From Nitrospirota bacterium (GTDB taxonomy: Bacteria > Nitrospirota > Thermodesulfovibrionia > Thermodesulfovibrionales > UBA9159), in assembly GCA_021790195.1 (NCBI GenBank), contig JAJYIF010000026.1:1-41720 (forward strand): a DNA stretch of 41,720 nucleotides, written 5' to 3'. The notes below the pieces were generated by a model, which did no database searches, had not been told where the DNA came from, and saw only the letters and a program-made list of their open reading frames with translations. Shown here in pieces: positions 1 through 5,461 of this stretch; position 1 is the stretch's first letter; each line of letters begins with the position of its first letter. A program made the position numbers and the translations under genes.

Positions 1-41
1 GACGCCGCAGTGGAAACCAAGTCAAGACTGACTTGCAATCT

Positions 42-128
42 GAAGAACACTAAGGAAATGATTCTATTTTGATTTCCGATTAGGTACGCTTTTTCTCTTG
101 ACAGCCAAGGGCCTTATAAGTGTTGTGC
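42..128 (-). repeat. attC of cassette 6 (tentative)
   Basis: The outer core GTTGTGC at 122-128 is the complement of the start of cassette 6 at 738-744. Inside it AAGTGTT pairs with AACACT at 46-51. The far core, GAAGAAC at 42-48, keeps only the invariant AAC and fits the consensus poorly. The outer end is certain; the inner end and length (about 87 bp) are inferred. Confidence 0.5.
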
Positions 129-137
129 GTTGCTGTC

Positions 138-704
138 TCATTGTTTCCTATCTCTTAGTTCGGGATGCCTATCATAAAAACCCCTTAGGTCTTCAAGTAG
201 CCCGTCGCATTTTGGGCACCGCCTAGTCTTGACCTGACGTGACGCATAAGACTCCAAACAATTAACGCAAATGAGATAGTCGGGAGCCGCAAGGCGTTTA
301 TTCTTGATGTTCATCGGCAACAAAAGGGTCGATATGATACCGAAGATACCTATCCCGATAGCAATCTTGCCGTATGAAATTGCCTCCTGCCCTCGAAAAT
401 GAACCAGACGAAAGATGACTTCCTGTTTCTCAATGACTTCAAAGCCCCATATGATCGCATAAACTGAGATCAACACGACATAGACATTCATAAGGGAAAT
501 AACGCGTCTGTAATCTTCCTTGTATGAATTGTAGGCAATTAATGAGCCGACAATGAAAAGTGATATCACTCCCAATATTTGCCATGGGACGAATGACCAG
601 AAAGGCTCATTCAGCGAATAATTATATATGCCAAAAGCATAAACGGCAGCGACGCAAGAAGCGACGCCACCAAGCAGCCCGCCGATTGATTTTGATTTAA
701 TCAT
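138..704 (-). CDS. Cassette 6: four-TM protein with C-terminal zinc ribbon
   Basis: 188 residues. Four hydrophobic segments (about 7-28, 35-58, 68-90 and 112-131) are followed by a cytoplasmic-type zinc ribbon with Cys146-x2-Cys149 and Cys163-x2-Cys166, so this is an inner-membrane protein with a metal-bound tail. No named family is recognised. It is the gene of the sixth visible integron cassette. Its ATG lies about 40 bases inside the cassette start at 744, and the attC follows its stop directly. No strong ribosome site is visible. Membrane proteins of unknown function are common in chromosomal integron cassettes. The fold is seen; the function is unknown. Confidence 0.8.
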   Translation of the reverse strand: MIKSKSIGGLLGGVASCVAAVYAFGIYNYSLNEPFWSFVPWQILGVISLFIVGSLIAYNSYKEDYRRVISLMNVYVVLISVYAIIWGFEVIEKQEVIFRLVHFRGQEAISYGKIAIGIGIFGIISTLLLPMNIKNKRLAAPDYLICVNCLESYASRQVKTRRCPKCDGLLEDLRGFYDRHPELRDRKQ

Positions 705-738
705 TGTTGTCTTACCGGTTGATATTAAAATTTATGCC

Positions 739-829
739 GCACAACGAGATGCGTCACCCGCGCGGGAAAAGACCTTTGACAAAACGAAACCAGCTTTATT
801 CCGCGTCGGTGTGGACGCTTTTGTTAGAT
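739..829 (-). repeat. attC of cassette 5
   Basis: On the + strand GTTAGAT (823-829) is the outer core and GCACAAC (739-745) the inner core. The arms between them form an imperfect palindrome: ACGAGATGCGTCACCCGCGCGG near 744-766 pairs with bases about 801-823 with a few unpaired positions. The outer core complements the start of cassette 5 (ATCTAAC, 1274-1280), and identity extends to GTTAGATC. Confidence 0.85.
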
Positions 830-862
830 CACTGCTATTTCATGCTTTTGTATATTGGCTCC

Positions 863-1249
863 TTATTTGCCAACGAGAAGTTCCCTGGTCTTGATGAATA
901 CGTTTTCTAGCGCTATCTGATTTTCCTGAACCCTTGCTTCTGTCCATGCTTCAGGTTCCAGCCAATAGCTACCTTTGAGGAAACATATATCTGCCAATTC
1001 ACGATCGATTTTACGAAGTGGCACACTCGCATCGTGCCACAGCCGCGCTAAATTATATTCTGTATTTCGGTTTCTTTTCTTTCCCAGGTTAAGCGAAGTG
1101 ACATAGACCTTTGTTTCTGAAAGTGCTGTATAGAGAGCGTGAAGGGAATTATCAATTTTGTCATCTCTTTTTATCTTGCCTTCTCTTATCAATCCCAGCA
1201 CGTTCAGCACTTTGTCGAAAATCGTTAAAACCACGGTGGTGTCCGGCAT
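863..1249 (-). CDS. Cassette 5: hypothetical soluble protein
   Basis: 128 residues, mostly predicted helical and charged, with no signal peptide, membrane segment or recognised motif. The ATG at 1249 has a good ribosome site (AAGGAG, six bases before the ATG), which lies just inside the cassette that starts at 1279. The attC follows 34 bases after the stop. The gene is thus a complete, intact cassette passenger. No function can be proposed from sequence. Confidence 0.75.
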   Translation of the reverse strand: MPDTTVVLTIFDKVLNVLGLIREGKIKRDDKIDNSLHALYTALSETKVYVTSLNLGKKRNRNTEYNLARLWHDASVPLRKIDRELADICFLKGSYWLEPEAWTEARVQENQIALENVFIKTRELLVGK

Positions 1250-1273
1250 ATTCTTCTCCTTATAATTTCTTAG

Positions 1274-1333
1274 ATCTAACGCTTGAATTCACGGGGAGGG
1301 TTTTACCCGATCCCGTGAAATGAATCGTTATGA
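1274..1333 (-). repeat. attC of cassette 4
   Basis: A 60-bp attC. ATCTAAC (1274-1280) and GTTATGA (1327-1333) are the two cores. CTTGAATTCACGGG (from 1282) pairs with CCCGTGAAATGAATCG with one bulged base, the classic extrahelical-base pattern. The outer core complements the start of cassette 4 at 1868-1874. Confidence 0.9.
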
Positions 1334-1337
1334 GTTT

Positions 1338-1871
1338 TCATTTTATAAGTATGGTTCTATTTTTTTCTTTTGGAATCCATTCTGCGTCTTCAGATGTCTT
1401 ATCTTCAATGCGAACGGTAATCAGAAACAATAATCCACCATCTTTGGGCTTGTTAATTTTGTAATCAAAATAACAGTTTGTTGCAATGCCAGCCGGTTCA
1501 TAAACAGGAAAGCGTGCGAGTTCTTCTAAATGATTTTCAATCCTATAGACCGTCAGATATTGAGTAGTAGAGTGTGTGCCACGACCTTGGGCGGTTTTTA
1601 AAATAAGAAAGTTGATTCCACGACTGTCCTTGATGATTTTGGCATCGCTAATGCCATAACTTGAACAAAATTCATCAGTAATCTCTTTTTTATTAATTTT
1701 TATTCTTAGGATTAGGTTATCCTCTGAAAAGCCGCCGCATTCTTTTGCATCAGTATTCAAATGAGGCCATTTCTGTTCTATTGTTACCTGGGGCTCGGCA
1801 GCAAATACAATGCTCACGACGGCTAAAGACATACCTAATATTATTGCAGTTATTTTTTTTATTTTATTCAT
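1338..1871 (-). CDS. Cassette 4: exported protein of unknown function
   Basis: 177 residues from the ATG at 1871. It starts with a typical Sec signal peptide (MNKIKK, a hydrophobic core, then VFAAEP), so the product should be periplasmic or secreted. A longer frame exists upstream to 1973, but those bases belong to the attC of the previous cassette. The ATG is formed by the recombination core itself (G/TTATGA), so no ribosome site lies inside the cassette; translation must rely on the preceding cassette. Two cysteine positions in the mature part (ECGG; FCSSYG) could form a disulfide. No family is recognised. Confidence 0.75.
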   Translation of the reverse strand: MNKIKKITAIILGMSLAVVSIVFAAEPQVTIEQKWPHLNTDAKECGGFSEDNLILRIKINKKEITDEFCSSYGISDAKIIKDSRGINFLILKTAQGRGTHSTTQYLTVYRIENHLEELARFPVYEPAGIATNCYFDYKINKPKDGGLLFLITVRIEDKTSEDAEWIPKEKNRTILIK

Positions 1872-1948
1872 AACGACCAGCATGAGGGGCGGGGAATGAA
1901 AAAAACTCCGACAGCTATTCCCCGTCCCTCTCGATGCGCTTGTTGTAC
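1868..1948 (-). repeat. attC of cassette 3
   Basis: An 81-bp attC. TCATAAC (1868-1874) and GTTGTAC (1942-1948) are the cores. GCATGAGGGGCGGGGAAT (from 1880) pairs with ATTCCCCGTCCCTC and ATGC on the other arm, leaving a TCG bulge. The outer core complements the start of cassette 3 (GTACAAC at 2627-2633). Confidence 0.9.
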
Positions 1949-2023
1949 GCTGTCGTATATTCTTGGTTTTCAAAAAATTAGCTGCTCTATCTTCTTATCA
2001 TTCTTCTTATCATTTAGTACATC

Positions 2024-2548
2024 TTATTCGGTTAGTCGCAGTTTTTCCAATCGCCAGCCATCATCATATTTCTTAAATTCAGCATTGCCCCTAATGCCAT
2101 TTTTAGTCTTTGATTTACTAACAATTAGTTCCCCAAGTTCATTGAGTTTAACATGCCCTGTGAAATCTGCGACCTTATAACCCTGGGACATCGGGGCATC
2201 GGATATGCCCGTAATATCATCAGCCACGATATCACCGAGAGATAGATCTACACTGTCGCCTTGTTTGTGAACAATCATGGATGAAGGCATTTTGTCAGTG
2301 AAATGTGCCTTGAAGCCGATTGATGATGGTGTAACTATTGCGTAACCAAGCTGCTGGAGAGCGCTAAAAACATTCCAAAACTGATCACCCTTAAGAAAGT
2401 ACGCAGGTTCAGTGAACACACTAACAGTTACGTGCCGTTTGCTGCTATTAATGATACTCTTAGCTGAACTTCTGGAGAGTTCCTTGCTGCTACAAGCGAG
2501 CAGGGCTAACAATAACACGAAACCAAAAGTCAGTGCTAATTTTTTCAT
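2024..2548 (-). CDS. Cassette 3: predicted lipoprotein
   Basis: 174 residues. The N-terminus is a lipoprotein signal: MKKLALTFGF, a hydrophobic core, then LLALLAC with Cys19 as the lipidated residue, followed by SSKE. The mature part is mixed alpha/beta with no motif I recognise. The ATG at 2548 has a clear ribosome site (AAAGGAGT, six bases upstream). The start lies 84 bases inside the cassette, and the attC begins 76 bases after the stop. It should be anchored in the inner or outer membrane facing the periplasm. The second residue after Cys is Ser, so the E. coli rule would predict outer membrane. Confidence 0.8.
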   Translation of the reverse strand: MKKLALTFGFVLLLALLACSSKELSRSSAKSIINSSKRHVTVSVFTEPAYFLKGDQFWNVFSALQQLGYAIVTPSSIGFKAHFTDKMPSSMIVHKQGDSVDLSLGDIVADDITGISDAPMSQGYKVADFTGHVKLNELGELIVSKSKTKNGIRGNAEFKKYDDGWRLEKLRLTE

Positions 2549-2626
2549 ATTTCACTCCTTTGATTTTGAAACTTGAAAGCTATTAGCGACAATGCCGCCT
2601 TTTTCAGTTTTAATATTTGTATATTC

Positions 2627-2771
2627 GTACAACGCGCGGCAAATGAGCCGCCGTCTTTATGGACGGCTCGATTTGCTTGTTGGCGCAACTGTTTATCTTT
2701 TCTGCGCCATTAAGCATTATCGTCTTTGTCTCTATCATGGCACTTGTTGTTCTATCTGCCGCGCGTTGGCG
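2627..2771 (-). repeat. attC of cassette 2, with a second outer core
   Basis: The canonical 59-bp attC is 2627-2685. Cores are GTACAAC and GTTGGCG; arm GCAAATGAGCCG pairs with CGGCTC-g-ATTTGC, where the lone g is the extrahelical base. A second copy of the outer core (GTTGGCGCTGAC, 2765-2776) lies further out, and CAACGCGCGGCA (2630-2641) pairs perfectly with TGCCGCGCGTTG (2757-2768). The distal copy shares 12 bases with the complement of the cassette start (3264-3275), the proximal copy 8. The site may therefore fold either as a short attC or as a branched 145-bp one. Confidence 0.85.
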
Positions 2772-2788
2772 CTGACGTGCTGTTTCTA

Positions 2789-3124
2789 TTATTTCACATT
2801 CTGTTTTGAAGGAGGTTGTTGATTATGGATATCATTTTTAAATTTGTTGTTCTCGTTGGCTTTGTTGTTGTTATTTTTTTGTTGATTCAGGATTTGCGTA
2901 TTGGATTGCGACGGGAGAAGTTGTTGTGGAGACTTATTGAGAAGATTTAGCACCCCGACAATAACGGCTAATATGCCAATGAGGACTCCTATAATTTTTA
3001 TCTTCTTGTCTCTGCGGTCGAGTTCGGCTTTCGCTTCGGCACTTCGCATTGGTGTGGATGCGTATGTATCTACGATACGCCTGTGTAATTCTGTGCGGGA
3101 GACTTTCTTGATATTTTCTGTCAT
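2789..3124 (-). CDS. Cassette 2: small single-TM protein, Gln/Asn-rich tail
   Basis: 111 residues from the ATG at 3124, chosen because GGAGGG stands seven bases upstream; an upstream extension in frame lacks a ribosome site. A charged N-terminal half (residues 1-42) leads into a membrane segment (IIGVLIGILAVIVGVLNLL, about 44-62) and then a tail very rich in Gln, Asn and Lys. The tail is antisense to a second ORF on the + strand (2825-2950), so its odd composition may be a consequence of coding on the other strand. No family is recognised. The gene lies wholly inside cassette 2. Confidence 0.7.
   Translation of the reverse strand: MTENIKKVSRTELHRRIVDTYASTPMRSAEAKAELDRRDKKIKIIGVLIGILAVIVGVLNLLNKSPQQLLPSQSNTQILNQQKNNNNKANENNKFKNDIHNQQPPSKQNVK
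2825..2950 (+). CDS. Possible 41-residue membrane peptide, antisense in cassette 2
   Basis: ATG at 2825 follows AAGGAGG with a nine-base gap. The peptide has a strong membrane helix (IIFKFVVLVGFVVVIFLLI, residues 3-21) and an amphipathic basic tail (DLRIGLRREKLLWRLIEKI). It overlaps the tail of the cassette 2 gene on the opposite strand. The composition and the ribosome site argue for a real product; the overlap argues against. It runs against the cassette promoter, so it would need its own promoter. Small hydrophobic peptides with basic tails include type I toxins, but no such family is recognised here. Confidence 0.35.
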   Translation: MDIIFKFVVLVGFVVVIFLLIQDLRIGLRREKLLWRLIEKI

Positions 3125-3180
3125 TTTGTTTCCCTCCTTGTTTTCTGCGCACTGGCTACGCCGTGGCGCGATGAATGCGT

Positions 3181-3209
3181 ATGTCTGTGCGGTCGTATTG
3201 CACAGACAT
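3181..3209. terminator. 10-bp perfect stem-loop in the cassette 2 leader
   Basis: ATGTCTGTGC (3181-3190) pairs perfectly with GCACAGACAT (3200-3209) across a nine-base loop. On the + strand it is followed by TTTAATCTCTTT, so it could end + strand transcripts such as that of the possible 2825-2950 gene. On the - strand it lies in the 5' leader of the cassette 2 gene, where it has no U-tract and might instead shape read-through or translation. Confidence 0.5.
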
Positions 3210-3268
3210 TTAATCTCTTTAATTATTACTGCGCTCTGTCGCGGCTTTGCGCGACCTGCGCTTGTCAG

Positions 3269-3384
3269 CGCCAACGCGGCGAATGAGCGGAGTCCCGAAG
3301 GGACTTTTGCTCGATTCGATTGTTATGGCGCTGGTTGCCGCGCCATGTTCTTACAATCGAATCATCTCATTCGTCGCGTTATGG
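3269..3384 (-). repeat. attC of cassette 1, with a second outer core
   Basis: The canonical 60-bp attC is 3269-3328. Cores are CGCCAAC and GTTATGG; GAATGAGC pairs with GCTC-g-ATTC, with an extrahelical g. Its loop carries an extra small hairpin (GTCCC-gaa-GGGAC). A second outer core, GTTATGGCGCTCAC, lies at 3378-3391. The outer arms around 3272-3287 and 3366-3380 pair, and inside them GATTCGATTGT pairs perfectly with ACAATCGAATC. The distal copy matches the cassette start for 14 bases, the proximal for 11. Confidence 0.87.
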
Positions 3385-3440
3385 CGCTCACTATCGTTTG
3401 TTGTGCGCGTATTTCTGCGCTCTATTTTTAGGAGGTTTGA

Positions 3441-3584
3441 ATGATTGATATGATTGCCGTTGGCAAATACCGTTTTGTATTTCAGTTTATTTTCTGTTTG
3501 GGTTTTGCGATTGCCTATCATGATGGGGCACTCTTTGTTTTGATTGGCCCTTTTGGTTTGGAGATATACCGTCATGATGATTAA
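3441..3584 (+). CDS. Cassette 1: 47-residue hydrophobic protein, reversed
   Basis: ATG at 3441 follows AGGAGG (3430-3435) with a five-base gap, a near-ideal ribosome site. The product is 47 residues, with a hydrophobic middle (FVFQFIFCLGFAIAY, about 12-26) and a glycine/proline-containing end (VLIGPFGLEIY). It is the only convincing gene in cassette 1 and points towards intI, against the cassette promoter, so it probably has its own promoter. No family is recognised with certainty. It was missed by a longer-ORF cutoff but its ribosome site and clean boundaries inside the cassette support it. Confidence 0.6.
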   Translation: MIDMIAVGKYRFVFQFIFCLGFAIAYHDGALFVLIGPFGLEIYRHDD

Positions 3585-3629
3585 TTCCGCGCTCTGCCGG
3601 TCGCGGAGCGGACGGCCTGCGCGTGAGCG

Positions 3630-3653
3630 CCATAACATAGTTCTATGGGAACT
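3630..3653 (-). other. attI recombination site core
   Basis: CCATAAC at 3630-3636 (GTTATGG on the - strand) is the junction between the fixed integron platform and cassette 1. Beside it AGTTC-TATGG-GAACT (3639-3653) is an inverted repeat that could be a simple-site arm for integrase. Its place between intI and the first cassette, and the match of its core to the attC of cassette 1, define it as attI. The outer limits, including any extra integrase-binding repeats, are not resolved. Confidence 0.75.
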
Positions 3654-3669
3654 TCCCCTCCATGTCGGA

Positions 3670-3698
3670 AATATAGCACAAGGGATTATTGTGGTCAA
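3670..3698 (-). promoter_or_regulatory. Cassette promoter Pc
   Basis: On the - strand TTGACC (3698-3693) and TATATT (3675-3670) are separated by exactly 17 bases. The predicted start, about 3663, is some 27 bases before the cassette 1 junction, the right position and direction to drive the cassette array. Confidence 0.7.
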
Positions 3699-3786
3699 GA
3701 AATATCTCTTGAAATGTCTTTTAAAAACAAAAGGGTCAAATATTTTCCACTTGCCTTGCGGTGACGTTTGGTGGATAATAACCATC

Positions 3787-3808
3787 ATATGCGACGTTCG
3801 CATATAAT
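3787..3808 (+). promoter_or_regulatory. intI promoter -10 overlapped by a perfect palindrome
   Basis: TATAAT at 3803-3808 is a consensus -10 box, 18 bases before the intI ATG. It overlaps a perfect inverted repeat, ATATGCGA-CGT-TCGCATAT (3787-3805). A repressor bound here would block intI. Integrase genes in Vibrio and class 1 integrons are LexA-controlled, but this palindrome does not match the E. coli LexA box, so the identity of the repressor is open. No good -35 box is seen. Confidence 0.6.
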
Positions 3809-3825
3809 GGGGGGGATTCTCTGAA

Positions 3826-5121
3826 ATGGACCTAAAATCGGTTTTGCCGGACTTCCAGGAGTTTCTGACTTCCAAAAAGTTGGCGCCCGCAAAGAACGTT
3901 CCTTATCTCGCAAACTGGGTCAGTCAGTTCCTCGCTTTCTCTAACAGCAGGCCGCAGGCAGACGCAAACGTTCTGATTGCAGAGTTTCTGAACTCGCTTG
4001 AAGCCAACCAAAATATCGACGATTGGCAAATTCGACAGGCGAGCGAAGCCATAGCTCTCTATCTCAACCATTTCAAGGGCGAAGTTGCGAATGCCTTTCA
4101 GTGTGAGCGTAAACTGAAAGCTAACCTTTCCGACAGTAAGGCCCTCTTGGCTGAAATGGAGAGACTGTTGAGGCTGAAACACTTTGCCTACAACACTGAA
4201 GTTTCTTATCTTGACTGGGTTAAGCGCTTCTTCTCTTACGTGCTTGATACAACCAATGGCGACGGGAGGATAGACCTTACGCCTGCTTCTGCCCAGAACT
4301 ATCTCAGTCATCTTGCCATTAATAAGCAGGTCGCTTCTTCAACTCAAAATCAGGCGCTATGCGCACTTCTGTTTCTCTTCCGGGACGTGCTTGGACAGGA
4401 GCTTGGGGATATTTCAGGTATGGTGTGGGCCAAGCGAGGGAAGAAGCTCCCTGTAGTGCTCTGGGTTGAGGAGGTAAGGTCGCTGTTCAGGCACCTTTCG
4501 GGCACTACACATTTGATGGCACAGCTTCTTTACGGGGCTGGTTTGCGTATTACGGAACTCTGCAGGCTGCGCGTCTTTGATGTGGATTTTGAGGGCGGTC
4601 TTATAACTGTGAGAAACGGTAAAGGAGACAAGGACAGATCTACAATTTTTCCCGAGGCTGCGAAAGAGCCGCTTAGTCTTCATCTTCCAGGGGTGAAGGC
4701 CTTGCATGAGCGGGATATTGCGGCAGGACATGGCGAGGTGTATCTTCCGAGCGCTCTCGAAAGAAAATATCCCAATGCTGCCAGGGAATGGAAATGGCAA
4801 TACGTTTTTCCATCTGCGAATCTATCTGTTGATCCCAGAAGCGGCAAAGTGAGGCGTCACCATATGAGCGACAAGGCCTTGCAGGTGGCTGTTTCCGAGG
4901 CGGTTAAGAAAGCAGGTATAACAAAACATGCCACTGTACATACCCTCCGCCACAGCTTTGCCACGCATTTGCTCATGAGCGGCGTGAATATCAGGGAAGT
5001 GCAAAGCCTCCTCGGGCACAAGAACGTCGAGACGACCATGATCTACACACATGTTATGCGCGACATGGCCAACGCGCCAAAGAGCCCACTGGATGTCCTT
5101 TATGAAAATTCGCAGTCATAG
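3826..5121 (+). CDS. intI: Integron integrase IntI, long form
   Basis: 431-residue tyrosine recombinase that joins and excises cassettes at attI and attC. Catalytic residues are visible: Arg241 (GAGLRITEL), a Lys near 265-267 (GKGDKD), His372 and Arg375 (HTLRHSF), His398 (LLGHKN) and Tyr407 (TMIYTHV). The integron-specific insert, which separates IntI from XerC/D, is at about 309-330 ([19 protein letters not shown]). Usual IntI proteins have about 320-340 residues; here about 100 extra residues precede the normal core-binding domain (from about 105) and themselves resemble a second SAM-like core-binding domain (10-83). A G-rich stretch precedes the ATG at nine bases. Intact and apparently functional. 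Confidence 0.95.
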   Translation: MDLKSVLPDFQEFLTSKKLAPAKNVPYLANWVSQFLAFSNSRPQADANVLIAEFLNSLEANQNIDDWQIRQASEAIALYLNHFKGEVANAFQCERKLKANLSDSKALLAEMERLLRLKHFAYNTEVSYLDWVKRFFSYVLDTTNGDGRIDLTPASAQNYLSHLAINKQVASSTQNQALCALLFLFRDVLGQELGDISGMVWAKRGKKLPVVLWVEEVRSLFRHLSGTTHLMAQLLYGAGLRITELCRLRVFDVDFEGGLITVRNGKGDKDRSTIFPEAAKEPLSLHLPGVKALHERDIAAGHGEVYLPSALERKYPNAAREWKWQYVFPSANLSVDPRSGKVRRHHMSDKALQVAVSEAVKKAGITKHATVHTLRHSFATHLLMSGVNIREVQSLLGHKNVETTMIYTHVMRDMANAPKSPLDVLYENSQS

Positions 5122-5240
5122 GCGCACGAAGATCAGAACGGAAAATGTCTCTGGAACTGTAGACAAAAATGCTATCATATGAGAAAAAAGAATAGGGATT
5201 TTGATAGGATCAAGAAGCTTGAACTGGCTGTATAAGCTGT

Positions 5241-5411
5241 ATAAAGAGAAAAGACTTGATCAAGAAGATAACCGCGTTCGGTTGTATCCTTGAGAGGCAC
5301 GGGAGTAACCATGACCTATACAGGAATCCCGCCACGGGCAAAAACAGCCTGTTCCAAGTCATAATGAGATAGATGAAACTCTTGCGCCACATTCTGAAAC
5401 AACTGCGTTGA
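5241..5411 (+). pseudogene. hicA: hicA toxin relic with two frameshifts
   Basis: Frame 1 from 5241 reads (I)KRKDLIKKITAFG, then CILERHGSNHDLYRNP and GKNSLFQV. This is the HicA double-stranded-RNA-binding fold with its GSNH active-site histidine (usual form GSHH). The first codon is ATA instead of ATG. After FQV the frame is lost: HNEIDETLA continues in a second frame and HILKQLR in a third before a stop at 5409-5411. All three pieces are in the right order for HicA, an mRNA interferase of type II toxin-antitoxin modules. The gene cannot make the full toxin. No intact hicB antitoxin is seen; a 17-codon ORF at 5176-5229 may be its tail. Confidence 0.75.
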
Positions 5412-5422
5412 CTTGACAAAGG

Positions 5423-5449
5423 CCGGAGATACACACAACAATTCTCCGG
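5423..5449 (+). promoter_or_regulatory. Stem-loop in the tilS leader
   Basis: CCGGAGA (5423-5429) pairs with TCTCCGG (5443-5449) across a 13-base loop, ending 12 bases before the tilS ATG. A TTGACA hexamer lies at 5413-5418 but no convincing -10 box follows. The role is unknown. Confidence 0.35.
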
Positions 5450-5461
5450 ACGGACAATTGC

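Larger units (their letters stand above)
42..5121. mobile_element. Chromosomal integron: intI, attI and six cassettes
   Basis: The integrase on the + strand is followed, on its upstream side, by an attI core at 3630-3636 and six cassettes read on the - strand: 3275-3635, 2633-3274, 1874-2632, 1280-1873, 745-1279 and about 48-744. Each boundary is a G/TT core. The outer core of each cassette's attC is the exact reverse complement of that cassette's first bases, as expected if every cassette once existed as a circle. This is seen directly for all six; only the far end of the sixth attC is uncertain. Cassette gene starts sit close to the boundaries, as is usual. The array continues beyond base 1. 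Confidence 0.93.

Noticed and set aside
3351-3875. 174-codon - strand frame spanning attI and the intI start
   Set aside because: It crosses the attI border, the intI promoter and the intI start and has no ribosome site; the cassette layout rules it out.
5178-5228. Short + strand ORF before the hicA relic as a hicB antitoxin
   Set aside because: Only 17 codons are present and no HicB feature can be recognised; at best it is a tail.
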